From Streptomyces albiflavescens (GTDB lineage Bacteria; Actinomycetota; Actinomycetes; Streptomycetales; Streptomycetaceae), in NCBI RefSeq assembly GCF_014645835.1, contig NZ_BMMM01000004.1, positions 188,470 through 252,469 on the forward strand: a stretch of DNA of 64,000 nt. The letters run 5' to 3'. Positions 1 through 7,885 of this stretch are shown in pieces (position 1 is the stretch's first letter; each line of letters starts with the position of its first letter). The notes beneath the pieces are model-generated. The model was not told the origin of the DNA. It did no database searches and saw only the letters and a list, made by a program, of their open reading frames with translations. Made by a program: the position numbers and the translations under genes.

Positions 1-101
1 CAGGTACGGGACGGGTAGGGGCGGAGGGGGCGAATCCCCCCACCCGCACTCCGACTCGGCGTGATCTTCTCGCGGCGGCAGCCCCACCCGCGTACTCTGA
101 G

Positions 102-117
102 ATTGGACTAGACCTGT
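102..117 (+). promoter_or_regulatory. Possible DasR-type operator (dre-like) ahead of cutC
   Basis: The 16-mer ATTGGACTAGACCTGT has the CTAG centre and GG/CC flanks of the DasR-responsive element, whose consensus is close to ACTGGTCTAGACCAGT. It differs at about four positions and ends roughly 24 bases before the cutC start. This is inference from motif similarity only; an unrelated GntR-family site is equally possible. Confidence 0.35.
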
Positions 118-140
118 AGCCGCCCAAGGGAAGAGGTCCG

Positions 141-836
141 ATGATCAAGCGCGAGCGCGCAGTCCTGGAGGTGATCGCCCTCGACGTGGAGGACGCGGTC
201 GCCGCCCAGGCCGGAGGTGCGGACCGGCTGGAGCTGGTCACCGACATGGCCGCCGACGGGCTCACCCCACCGGTGGAGACCTTCGCCGCCATCCGCGCCG
301 CCGTGGACATCTCGCTGCGCGTGATGCTCCGCCTCGCGGACGGGTTCGCCGCGGGAGACATCGACGCGCTCGTCCGCGTCGCAGGGGAGATGCGCACCGC
401 GGGTGCGGACGAGTTCGTGCTCGGCTTCCTCGACGAGCACGGCGGCGCGGACCTGGCCGCCGTGGAGCGGCTCGTCGCCGAACTGGACGGCTGCCGCTGG
501 ACCTTCCACCGCGCGATCGACCGCGCCGCCGACCGGGACGCCCTGCGCAAGCAGCTCGCGGACCTGCCGGGCCTCGACGCCTACCTGACCGCCGGTTCCG
601 CGGCGGGTGTGGACGACGGCATCCCCACGCTGCTCGCCGAGGCCGCGCGCGGTGATGAGCCGGGCTACGAGCCGCGGATCATGGTCGGCGGCGGCCTGCG
701 CCTCGACCATGTGCAGCGCCTGCGCGCGACGGGCATCGACGCCTTCCACATCGGCGGCGCCGCCCGCCCGGGCGGATGGACCGCACCGGTGTCGCCGAAG
801 GCGGTACGGGAGTGGCGGCAGGTGCTGGACGCGTAG
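141..836 (+). CDS. cutC: CutC family protein (copper homeostasis / TIM-barrel)
   Basis: The 231-residue product matches CutC throughout its length, slightly shorter than the usual 240-250. Seen are the N-terminal stretch with EVIALDVEDAV and GGADRLELV, the MLRLADGF segment, and the C-terminal phosphate-site-like IMVGGGLRLDHV and FHIGGAARPGGW. The family forms a cytosolic TIM barrel long linked to copper tolerance, although a direct role in copper handling is disputed. The ATG start follows GGGAAGAGG at good spacing. It stands alone; a dre-like site lies just upstream. Confidence 0.9.
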   Translation: MIKRERAVLEVIALDVEDAVAAQAGGADRLELVTDMAADGLTPPVETFAAIRAAVDISLRVMLRLADGFAAGDIDALVRVAGEMRTAGADEFVLGFLDEHGGADLAAVERLVAELDGCRWTFHRAIDRAADRDALRKQLADLPGLDAYLTAGSAAGVDDGIPTLLAEAARGDEPGYEPRIMVGGGLRLDHVQRLRATGIDAFHIGGAARPGGWTAPVSPKAVREWRQVLDA

Positions 837-1028
837 GGGACGGGCCGTCACGCGACCTTCGCCCCGGCCTCGTTCGTCACCGCACTCCCGGCCCCTCCCG
901 ACCCCGGCCCCTCCCGACCTCGCCCACCCCCTGACCCGAGGTCACGGATCGATATCCGAGCGGTAGTTGTTGTGTGCTGACCGCCCTCCCGCGATCACTC
1001 TCCGGCTCCGAGCGTGCATAGTAAAGAC

Positions 1029-1047
1029 GCCCTGGATCGGCCAGGGC
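1029..1047 (+). promoter_or_regulatory. Hairpin in the protease upstream region
   Basis: GCCCTGG and CCAGGGC form 7-bp perfect arms around the loop ATCGG, about 115 bases before the protease start. It may be part of an mRNA leader or a terminator for cutC; there is no T-run. Confidence 0.4.
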
Positions 1048-1049
1048 AT

Positions 1050-1077
1050 GACAAGCCATGCCACGTCATGGCAAGTC
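1050..1077 (+). promoter_or_regulatory. Interrupted palindrome, possible operator of the protease gene
   Basis: The halves GACAAGCCATG and CATGGCAAGTC match at 9 of 11 positions around the centre CCACGT, with GCCATG/CATGGC perfect. Position upstream of a single secreted-protease gene suggests a regulator site. No regulator gene is adjacent. Confidence 0.35.
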
Positions 1078-1163
1078 GAGCCACTACGCACGCGCGCGCC
1101 CGCGGGAAGCGACACGCACGCGCGCGAAGCACGACGTACGCAGCAACAGGGGGACAAGGCTCC

Positions 1164-2378
1164 ATGCCATCCATACGCAGCCGCACGCTCGCGGCCGCCG
1201 CGGCCGTGATCGCGGCCATCATGGTCACCACCACGGCCTGTGACAGCAAGAAGGACGACGGGGCCGCCGCGCAGCCCTCGTCGTCCTCGCAGGCGGGCAA
1301 GAACGTCGACACCGGCCAGGACGACGACGGCTCCACCTCGCTCGGCGGCTACAAGCTGCCCGCCGGCATTCCCACCGACCTCAGCGGCGCCGCCCTGGAG
1401 AAGTGGAAGAACGGGGGGTGGAAGGACTACAGCGACTGGGCCTCCAAGGCCGAGGACTTCGCCAACCCGTACATCAAGGACTTCTGGACGCCGGAGAAGA
1501 TGGCCGCGGCCAAGTCCAGCATTCCGGTCACGCAGGCGGGCAGCACCAGCTCCGGTTCGGGCAACGGCGCGACCTCGTACCTGCCCGACGGGAGGGTGAA
1601 GCGGAAGGTGGCCACGAAGGTCAAGGCGACCTACCACCACTACGCGGCCCCCGTGGGCAAGCTGTTCTTCTCCTCGCCCGAGGGCTCCATGGTCTGCTCC
1701 GCCGCGGTCGTCACCGACCCGGCGCACCCGGGCAAGTCCAACATGGTGTGGACCGCGGGCCACTGTGTGCACGCGGGCAAGGGCGGCGGCTGGTACCGCA
1801 ACATCGCCTTCGTCCCCTCGTACAACAACGGCGCGAGGCTGAGCAACCGGCAGATCACCAACCCGCGCGCCAAGTCCGTCTCCCCGTACGGCATTTGGTG
1901 GGCCAACTGGGCCACGACGTCGTCCCAGTGGATCAAGGGTGGCGGTCACCAGGGCAACGCGGCCTCGGCGTACGACTACGCCGTGCTGCACGTGAAGCCC
2001 GAGAGCGGCAGGAAGTCCCTTCAGGAGCGGCTCGGTTCGGCCCTGCCGGTGTGGTTCAACGCCCCGGCGGCCAACAAGGTCAAGAACATGAAGGTCCGCG
2101 GCTACCCCGCCGAGGCGCCGTACGACGGCTCGAAGATGTACGACTGCCGCGGCGCCACCAAGCGATTCGTGCTGGCGAGCAACGCCCCCGCCCAGTTCAT
2201 GATCGGGTGCACGATGAACGGCGGCGCCTCCGGCGGCCCCTGGTTCATGACGCACAGCGGCCGGACCTACCTGGTCTCCAACAACTCGCTGAGTGACCGC
2301 AAGACGTTCATCACCGGGCCGCGCCTCGGCAAGAACGCCAAGCAGGTCTATCTGGCGACCAGCCGCAAGTTCAAGTAA
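1164..2378 (+). CDS. Secreted lipoprotein trypsin-like serine protease
   Basis: The 404-residue product starts at an ATG behind a GGGGGACAAGG stretch; a longer upstream frame is possible but would bury the signal peptide. The N-terminus has basic residues, a hydrophobic stretch, and a lipobox-like TTAC at about residues 25-28, so it is probably a lipoprotein on the outside of the membrane. A Ser/Gly/Asp-rich linker follows. The S1-type catalytic triad is visible: His in WTAGHCVHAG, Asp in YDYAVLHV, Ser in GGASGGPWF. Cysteines around these motifs could form disulfides. It is monocistronic and its stop overlaps the end of the convergent MFS gene by 8 bases. The substrate is unknown. Confidence 0.88.
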   Translation: MPSIRSRTLAAAAAVIAAIMVTTTACDSKKDDGAAAQPSSSSQAGKNVDTGQDDDGSTSLGGYKLPAGIPTDLSGAALEKWKNGGWKDYSDWASKAEDFANPYIKDFWTPEKMAAAKSSIPVTQAGSTSSGSGNGATSYLPDGRVKRKVATKVKATYHHYAAPVGKLFFSSPEGSMVCSAAVVTDPAHPGKSNMVWTAGHCVHAGKGGGWYRNIAFVPSYNNGARLSNRQITNPRAKSVSPYGIWWANWATTSSQWIKGGGHQGNAASAYDYAVLHVKPESGRKSLQERLGSALPVWFNAPAANKVKNMKVRGYPAEAPYDGSKMYDCRGATKRFVLASNAPAQFMIGCTMNGGASGGPWFMTHSGRTYLVSNNSLSDRKTFITGPRLGKNAKQVYLATSRKFK

Positions 2379-3570
2379 CGGCGTCCGTACGGTCGTTGGT
2401 GGCCTCCGGCGCTCGGCGCCGGGGGCCACCGCCTGTCGGTGCCCGGGTCGTGACCGCCGCCACCCCTGTCGCCAGGGCCATCAGGGCCGCTCCCACCAGC
2501 AGGAACCACCGGTCGCCGAACAGGGCGATCGCCAGGCTGCCGGTGCCGCCCGCCGCCGCCATGCCCAGGTAGAGCGCGCTGCTGTTGAGGGAGACCAGGA
2601 CGGGCGCGTTGGCGGGGTCCAGGGAGGCCACGCGGGTGATCAGGGCGACCGCGACCGACCAGCCGACCAGCGGGGTGAGCGCGGAGGCGGCCAGTGCCGT
2701 CGGCATGGTGCGCAGGGTCCAGGGCGAGGCGGCCGCGAGCACCACGTATGCCGTGCTGCTGGTCAGGATGACCGCCCGTGGGCCCCACTTGTCCACCAGC
2801 CGCCCGCCGGCCGATGAGCCGCCGACCGAGGCGATGCCGGACACCAGGAGCAGCAGCGTCAGCCGGTCCTGGTCGCCGCCCGTCGCGGAGAACGTGGCCA
2901 CGGTGTAGTAGATGAACGACGTCTGGAAGGCCAGGAAGACCAGGAAGGTGGTCAGGGCCGCGCCCAGTACGCGCGGATCGGCCAGCGGCATCAGACGGTC
3001 GCGCAGGGTCAACGCGACGGCGGGCTGCGGGAGTTCGCGCAGCAGCAGCGCCAGGCCCGCGAAGGCGGCGACCCCCAGGCCCGTCACCAGCCACATGGTC
3101 AGCCGCCAGTCGGTGCGGCCGATCCAGGTGCCGAGCGGTACCCCGAGCGCGGTGGCGACGGTCAGTCCCCCCATCACCACGGCGATCGCCCGCCCGCGCC
3201 GCTCCGGCGGCACGAGGGCGGTGGCGACGGCGTTCGCGGTGGGGGTGTAGAAGGCGGCCCCCGCAGCGGCGAGCACGCGGGTGGCGAGCAGGACGCCGTA
3301 CGAAGGCGCCAGCGCCGTCAGGGCGTTGGCGAGGCTGAAGACGGTGAGTGCGGTGAGCAGGGCGCGGCGGCGCGGCCAGCGCGCGGTGACCGTGGCGAGG
3401 ACGGGTGCGAGGACCGCGTACGACAGGGCGAAGACGGTCACCATCTGGCCGGCGACCGAGATGGAGACGTCCAGATCACCGGCGATGAGCGGCAGGATGC
3501 CGGCCGTCACCATGCCGTCCGTTCCGACGGCGAAGGTGCCGAGGGCGAGCAGGAGCAGGCGTAAGCGCAC
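2371..3570 (-). CDS. MFS transporter, DHA1-type drug/sugar exporter
   Basis: The 399-residue product has the 12 hydrophobic segments of the major facilitator superfamily, with an RWPRRRAL loop after the second segment and RAIAVVMGG-type helices like AraJ/YdhP exporters. I place the start at GTG 3570, behind GGGGGA, because upstream codons overlap the divergent ArsR gene and its operators. The third codon is TTA, the leucine codon that in Streptomyces is read only by the bldA tRNA. It is transcribed divergently from the ArsR-type gene across two palindromes, so repression by that regulator is likely. The substrate is not evident. Confidence 0.85.
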   Translation of the reverse strand: MRLRLLLLALGTFAVGTDGMVTAGILPLIAGDLDVSISVAGQMVTVFALSYAVLAPVLATVTARWPRRRALLTALTVFSLANALTALAPSYGVLLATRVLAAAGAAFYTPTANAVATALVPPERRGRAIAVVMGGLTVATALGVPLGTWIGRTDWRLTMWLVTGLGVAAFAGLALLLRELPQPAVALTLRDRLMPLADPRVLGAALTTFLVFLAFQTSFIYYTVATFSATGGDQDRLTLLLLVSGIASVGGSSAGGRLVDKWGPRAVILTSSTAYVVLAAASPWTLRTMPTALAASALTPLVGWSVAVALITRVASLDPANAPVLVSLNSSALYLGMAAAGGTGSLAIALFGDRWFLLVGAALMALATGVAAVTTRAPTGGGPRRRAPEATNDRTDAVT

Positions 3571-3604
3571 GGGTTCCCCCAAGAGTCCGTAGCGGTGCGC
3601 ATGA

Positions 3605-3628
3605 ATGGTTTGACGTTGGTCAAACCAT
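3605..3628. promoter_or_regulatory. Operator palindrome 1 between MFS and ArsR genes
   Basis: ATGGTTTGAC and GTCAAACCAT form 10-bp perfect arms around GTTG. It lies between the divergent MFS and ArsR-type genes, just upstream of the MFS start. The core GGTTTGAC/GTCAAACC recurs in the second palindrome. Confidence 0.7.
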
Positions 3629-3647
3629 AGAGACTGTTGGATGATTG

Positions 3648-3660
3648 TCAAACGGTTTGA
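3648..3660. promoter_or_regulatory. Operator palindrome 2 next to the ArsR start
   Basis: TCAAACGGTTTGA is a perfect palindrome with one central base and shares the TCAAAC/GTTTGA half-sites of the first palindrome, in a more compact arrangement. It ends 16 bases before the ArsR-type start and touches its ribosome binding site, suiting autorepression. Confidence 0.65.
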
Positions 3661-3676
3661 GGGGAGGGGTCCGCGC

Positions 3677-4003
3677 ATGGGCGACGAAGGCGAGTGGCTG
3701 CCGCAGCCCGAGATCGAGGACATCGAGCTGGTCAAGGTGCTGCACGCGCTCGGTGACCCGGTGCGGCTGTGGCTGCTGAAGGTGTACGCGGGCGGAGAGG
3801 CCTTCTCGTGCGCCCCCGACGCGCTGGGCATCGGGCATTTGCACAAGTCGACCGTCTCGCACCACATGCGGATCATGCGTGAGGCCGGGATCACCTCGAC
3901 GCGGGCCGTGGGCCGCAACCGCTATGTGCAGCTGCGCCGCGACGACCTCGACGCCCGGTTCCCCGGCCTCCTGGACGCCCTGCTGGAGTCCCTGCCGTAT
4001 TAA
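3677..4003 (+). CDS. ArsR-family winged-helix transcriptional regulator
   Basis: The 108-residue product is a compact winged helix. The segment LVKVLHALGDPVRLWLLKVY is the typical ArsR first helix pair, and KSTVSHHMRIMREAGI is the recognition helix with the characteristic VSHH. It lacks an obvious metal-binding ELCVCDL-type motif, so it may sense an organic ligand. The ATG at 3677 follows GGGGAGGGG; an earlier in-frame ATG at 3641 would overlap operator 2. It probably represses itself and the divergent MFS exporter. Its stop lies in a 20-bp tandem duplication shared with the 3' end of the HelD-type gene. Confidence 0.85.
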   Translation: MGDEGEWLPQPEIEDIELVKVLHALGDPVRLWLLKVYAGGEAFSCAPDALGIGHLHKSTVSHHMRIMREAGITSTRAVGRNRYVQLRRDDLDARFPGLLDALLESLPY

Positions 4004-4039
4004 CCCAGTTGCGGCGGCATTAACCCAGTTGCGGCGGCA
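4000..4039. repeat. 20-bp perfect tandem duplication at convergent gene ends
   Basis: TTAACCCAGTTGCGGCGGCA occurs twice in direct succession. One copy holds the ArsR stop; the other holds the HelD-type gene's last codons and stop. On the minus strand both copies read PPQLG followed by a stop, so the second is a redundant duplicate of the terminus. Confidence 0.9.
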
Positions 4040-6083
4040 GCGGTGCCGCGTGCGTGATGATCAGGCCCGAGACCGCTCGGGTCAGGGCCACATACAGGCG
4101 GCGCAGGCCGGTCCGCTCGTCCGGCTCGCCGTCGACGACGCCCTGGGGCTCGTCCAGGACCACGTAGTCGAACTCCAGGCCCTTGGCGAGCGAGGCCGGC
4201 ACCAGGGTCAGGCGGGTCTCGGCCGTCGTCTCCTCGCCCGGGCCGAGGTACGTCACTCCGGCCGCCGCCAGCGCCTCGGCGAGGACCGGGATCCGGGCGT
4301 CCGCGGCGATGAGCCCGATCGAGCCCTCGTTGCGCAGCAACTCCGCGCAGGCGCCGACCACTTCGGAGTCCGCCGCGCTCGGCCGTACCTCGAAGAAGCC
4401 CGGGTTCTCCCGCACCGACGCCACCGGCGTCAGCCCCGGCGCGATGTGCGGCAGCAGCCGGGACGCGTACGTGATGACATCCGTGGGCACGCGGAAGCCC
4501 GCCGTCAGCTCCTCCACGACGGCCTCCGCCTTGCCGAGGTGGCGCAGCGCCTCGTCCCAGCTCCGGGTGGCCCAAGGGGTCGTCCCCTGTGCGAGATCCC
4601 CGAGCACGGTCGCCGAACCGGTCGTGCAGCGCCGCCCCACCGCCCGGTACTGCATCGGCGACAGATCCTGCGCCTCGTCGAGCACCACGTGCCCGAGCGA
4701 GTGCGTACGCTGCACGAGATCGGTGACCTCGTCGATCAACACGGCGTCGGCGGCGGACCACTTGGCCGACTTCACCGAGCGCACCGCCTTCTGCCAGAGG
4801 ATCTTCTTCTGCTCGTCCTCGTCGAGGAGCCCCTGCGCGTGTACGGCGAGGAAGTCCGCGTCGCAGAGCAGCCGCAGCACGAGCTTGGCCGGGTCGACGG
4901 GCGGCCAGATGGCCTTGACCGCGGCCTTCACGGCGGTGTTGCGGGCGACGGCGTCCTGCACCCGGTCGTCCGGCGCCTCGCCGGACCGCTCCATCTGGAC
5001 CAGCACCGCGTGCGCGATGCGCTGCGGAAGGGCCTCGCGGGCCGCGCCGTAGCGGATGTCGCGGTCCAGCAACTCCCGCACGATCTCTTCGAGTTCGTAC
5101 GCCGCCACGCGCCAGCGCCGCGAACCGCGCACGACGACGACCGGCTCGGTCGGCAGCGTCACATGGGAGCGCACCGCCCGCCGCAGCACCTCCGCCATCC
5201 GGGCGTCGCCCTTGATGACGGCGGCGGCCGCGTCGTCGCTCCCGCGCACCTCGACATGCGCGACGAGATCGTCGACCGTCGCCTGCTTGACCTCCAGCTC
5301 GCCGAGGGCCGGGAGGACTTGCTCGATGTAGTGCAGGAAGGACTTGTTCGGCCCGATGACCAGGGTGCCGGTGCGGGCCAGCCGCTCCCGGTGGGCGTAC
5401 AGCAGATACGCCACCCGGTGCAGGCCGACGGCCGTCTTCCCGGTGCCGGGGCCACCCTGCACGCACACGGACCCGGCGAGCCCGCTGCGGACGATCTCGT
5501 CCTGCTCCGGCTGGATGGTCGCCACGATGTCGCGCATCGGGCCGACGCGCGGCCGCTCGATCTCCTGCTGGAGCAGCTTGCTGGTGGTCGCCGCCTCGGC
5601 CGGGTCCGACAGATGCTCGTCCTCGTACGCCGTGAGGTCGCCGCCGGTGTAACCGAAGCGGCGCCTGAGCCCGACGTCCATCGGGTCCTTCTTGGAGGCC
5701 CGGTAGAACGGCTGCGACACCGGCGCGCGCCAGTCGATGACCATCGGGTCGCCCTCGGCGTCGTGCACATGCCGGCGCCCGATGTAGAACCGCTCGCCCC
5801 CCGCGCCCTCCGCCTTGTCGGCGCCCGGTGCGTGCAGGTAGTCGAGCCGCCCGAAGAACAGCGGGGTGTGGCTGAGGTCGGCGAGGGCCTTGATGCGCTC
5901 GCTGATCTGCCGGTGCAGCACTTCGGCGTTCACCCAGTTCGCGGTGACGTCGCTGATGTCGAGGTTCTCCACGTCCTCGCGCATCGCGCGCAGGGCGGAG
6001 CGGGACGAGCTGAGGTGGGTCCGCTCACGGGAGAGGGGATCGTCGGACGGGGTGTCCGACGGGTAGTCGGGCGGGGTGGACAC
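4020..6083 (-). CDS. HelD/HelR-type RNA polymerase-associated ATPase (UvrD-like)
   Basis: The 687-residue product has the HelD layout: an N-terminal charged helical arm, then two UvrD/Rep-type ATPase lobes split by an insertion. Walker A is GGPGTGKTAV, the DEAQDLSPMQ box marks the second ATPase motif, and LRRLYVALTRA near the C-terminus is superfamily 1 motif VI. The family pries apart stalled or free RNA polymerase and recycles it; some Streptomyces members (HelR) protect against rifamycins. GTG 6083 follows GGAGG at 8 bases and is preferred to the upstream ATG at 6137. I saw no rifamycin-associated element upstream. The gene is monocistronic. Confidence 0.88.
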   Translation of the reverse strand: MSTPPDYPSDTPSDDPLSRERTHLSSSRSALRAMREDVENLDISDVTANWVNAEVLHRQISERIKALADLSHTPLFFGRLDYLHAPGADKAEGAGGERFYIGRRHVHDAEGDPMVIDWRAPVSQPFYRASKKDPMDVGLRRRFGYTGGDLTAYEDEHLSDPAEAATTSKLLQQEIERPRVGPMRDIVATIQPEQDEIVRSGLAGSVCVQGGPGTGKTAVGLHRVAYLLYAHRERLARTGTLVIGPNKSFLHYIEQVLPALGELEVKQATVDDLVAHVEVRGSDDAAAAVIKGDARMAEVLRRAVRSHVTLPTEPVVVVRGSRRWRVAAYELEEIVRELLDRDIRYGAAREALPQRIAHAVLVQMERSGEAPDDRVQDAVARNTAVKAAVKAIWPPVDPAKLVLRLLCDADFLAVHAQGLLDEDEQKKILWQKAVRSVKSAKWSAADAVLIDEVTDLVQRTHSLGHVVLDEAQDLSPMQYRAVGRRCTTGSATVLGDLAQGTTPWATRSWDEALRHLGKAEAVVEELTAGFRVPTDVITYASRLLPHIAPGLTPVASVRENPGFFEVRPSAADSEVVGACAELLRNEGSIGLIAADARIPVLAEALAAAGVTYLGPGEETTAETRLTLVPASLAKGLEFDYVVLDEPQGVVDGEPDERTGLRRLYVALTRAVSGLIITHAAPLPPQLG

Positions 6084-6425
6084 GGGGGTTGCCTCCGGGG
6101 ACCTGCTGCGGGAGTGATTCCGTCGAGGAGCTGCCAAGGGATCTGCGGGGAATCGGTGACAGTGCGCGATTCCGGGATGCCGTCCGGTTTCCGGCCGGAC
6201 GGCGGCACTCCGTGAAGGGAGGCGGGCAAGAGCGGAGATTCTAAGTGACCGGAGGATGTGGGGGCCAACGGTTTTTCCACGGCCTCAGGGACGTGCCCCC
6301 GGGGACCCTAGGGGTCGGGGTCCGTCGTGAGGCGTACGGCGGGCGGCCCGCAGATGTACGAGGGTCCGCCGAGGTTCGGTCCGGAGGCCGACGCCATTCG
6401 GGGCCCGGCGTTCCACCATGGATAC
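6084..6425. other. Intergenic region between divergent helD and small gene
   Basis: This spacer must hold the divergent promoters. The clearest structure is the hairpin at 6179-6203. Around 6301-6322 GGGACCCTAGGGGTC forms a short GC-rich palindrome. Open frames here have no convincing start or homology. Confidence 0.5.
6179..6203. promoter_or_regulatory. Hairpin upstream of the HelD-type gene
   Basis: GCCGTCCGG and CCGGACGGC form 9-bp perfect arms with a 7-base loop, about 95 bases before the HelD-type start. It could be an operator or part of the mRNA leader. Confidence 0.4.
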
Positions 6426-6617
6426 ATGAGCGCAGCCACCTTCACCCACGGACCCGTCCACCCCAGCCCACCGGCCGGCGCGACCGCCGCCACCTCCACC
6501 CACCACCGCCACCGCCTCGGCGACGCCCTGCGCGCCGTCAAGGTGTTCGCGGAGGCGGCCTTCGGAGTGGTGGTCCTCGGCGAGTACGGCGAGGAGGCAG
6601 GCGTACGACGTCGGTGA
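6426..6617 (+). CDS. Conserved small actinobacterial protein
   Basis: The 63-residue product has a Thr/Pro/His-rich variable N-terminus and a conserved-looking C-terminal half with LGDALRAVKVFAEAAFGV and the ending EYGEEAGVRRR. I recall similar small proteins, with a short amphipathic helix and the terminal GVRRR, from many Streptomyces genomes, but no function is known to me. The ATG lacks a strong ribosome binding site. A hairpin follows its stop. Confidence 0.6.
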   Translation: MSAATFTHGPVHPSPPAGATAATSTHHRHRLGDALRAVKVFAEAAFGVVVLGEYGEEAGVRRR

Positions 6618-6642
6618 CGCCCACACCAGTGAGCGGTACGCC

Positions 6643-6662
6643 CGGCTCACGCCGGTGAGCCG
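6643..6662 (+). terminator. Factor-independent terminator-like hairpin
   Basis: CGGCTCAC and GTGAGCCG form 8-bp perfect arms around GCCG, 26 bases after the small conserved gene and 38 before the GT87 start. There is no T-run, as is common in Streptomyces. Confidence 0.55.
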
Positions 6663-6700
6663 CACCCCGGGCTGAACGGCCCGGACACTAGGGTCACTGC

Positions 6701-7885
6701 GTGCCCCGACGGAACGTGGCCGCCGCGTCACCCACCGAAGTCGCCCTGCTCGTCCTCTCCTTCGCCGCCTTCTGCGCGCTGTGCGTCGTCACGCACGCCC
6801 CCATGGCCGACACGCTGGTCTACCGGGCCGAGGGCGCGGCCGTACTGAACGGCACGGATCTCTACGGCTTCACCGTCACCGAGTGGCGGCTGCCCGCCAC
6901 CTATCCACCCTTCGCGGCGCTCCTCTTCGTGCCGACGGCCTGTGTGCCGCCGGACGTCCTCAAGGTGGTCTTCGTCGCCGGCAACATGGCCCTGCTGGCC
7001 GCGCTGGTGCGACTCTCCTGCCGTCTCGCCGGACTCCCGGAGCGGCTCCCCGCGGTCTGCGCCGCCACCGCCCTCGCCCTCTGGCTCGAACCCGTCTTCC
7101 AGACCGTCCTCTTCGGCCAGGTCAACCTCGCCGTCGCCTGCCTGATCCTGTGGGACCTGACCCGGCCGCCGGGCGCGCCCGGCAGGGGAGTGGCTCTCGG
7201 CATCGCGGCGGGCCTGAAGCTCACCCCCGCCGTCTTCATCGCCTATCTGCTGCTCACCCGGCGCGTACGCGAGGGGATGACGGCGCTGGCCGCGTGCGCC
7301 GGGACCGTACTGCTGGGGGCGCTCGTGCTGCCGTACGCGAGCGTGGATTTCTGGACCCGACGGCTGTACGAGACCAGCCGCGTCGGCAAGGCGTGGATCG
7401 TCGACAACCAGTCGATCCAGGGGCTGATCGCGCGTGCGCTGGGGGAGCCGTCGCCGGGCCCGGCGTGGGCGCTGCCGGCGGCGGCCATCGCCTGCGCGGG
7501 CCTCTGGATGGCGCGCCGCACGGCCATCGGCAACGACCGTCGGGGCATCCTGATCACCGCCCTCACCGCCCTCCTCGTCTGCCCGATCAGCTGGTCGCAC
7601 CACTGGGTGTGGTGCGTACCGCTGATCGCCGTGCTGGCGGCGGACGGCCGCAGGTGTACGGCGGCGCTGGTGGCGGTGGTCTTCACGGCTCGCACGCTGT
7701 GGCTGGTGCCGCACCAGGGCTCGCTGGATCTCCAACTCCCCTGGTGGCAGCAGCCGTTGGCGTCGCCGTACGCGCTACTGGCGCTGGTCCTGCTGCCTCA
7801 GCTGTCCGCGCTGTCGGTGTCGTCGGCGTTGTCGCCCTTGCCGGCGTTGCCGGCCAGCAACTCGTCCGCGTCGACGATCCGGTAG
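6701..7885 (+). CDS. GT87-like polyprenol-phosphate-dependent glycosyltransferase (DUF2029)
   Basis: The 394-residue product is an integral membrane protein with about ten hydrophobic segments. An early acidic/tyrosine-rich outer loop containing YRAEGAAVLNGTDLYG is typical of GT87 (alpha-mannosyltransferase-like) enzymes that use polyprenyl-phosphate sugars outside the membrane. The GLKLTPAVF and SWSHHWVW segments are also characteristic. It starts at a GTG. Its 3' end overlaps the convergent XPB gene by 88 bases, encoding a Ser/Leu/Pro-rich tail on this strand. Acceptor and sugar are unknown. Confidence 0.8.
   Translation: MPRRNVAAASPTEVALLVLSFAAFCALCVVTHAPMADTLVYRAEGAAVLNGTDLYGFTVTEWRLPATYPPFAALLFVPTACVPPDVLKVVFVAGNMALLAALVRLSCRLAGLPERLPAVCAATALALWLEPVFQTVLFGQVNLAVACLILWDLTRPPGAPGRGVALGIAAGLKLTPAVFIAYLLLTRRVREGMTALAACAGTVLLGALVLPYASVDFWTRRLYETSRVGKAWIVDNQSIQGLIARALGEPSPGPAWALPAAAIACAGLWMARRTAIGNDRRGILITALTALLVCPISWSHHWVWCVPLIAVLAADGRRCTAALVAVVFTARTLWLVPHQGSLDLQLPWWQQPLASPYALLALVLLPQLSALSVSSALSPLPALPASNSSASTIR

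Larger units (their letters stand above)
837..1163. other. Intergenic region with hairpin, palindrome and CG-alternating tract
   Basis: No coding sequence is credible here. The first half is C-rich without structure. From 1029 there is a hairpin, then an interrupted palindrome at 1050-1077, then an alternating purine-pyrimidine CG tract at about 1085-1129 of the kind that can adopt unusual helix forms. The promoter of the downstream protease should lie within this spacer. Confidence 0.5.

Noticed and set aside
942..2429. A 495-codon minus-strand frame over the serine protease
   Set aside because: It is the reverse shadow of the protease gene, with His/Arg/Gly-rich product and no recognisable domain.
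6084..6425. Rifamycin-associated element upstream of the HelD-type gene
   Set aside because: The known inverted repeat of the type GGGGCTTGC-GCAAGCCCC is not seen; only an unrelated hairpin at 6179-6203 is present.
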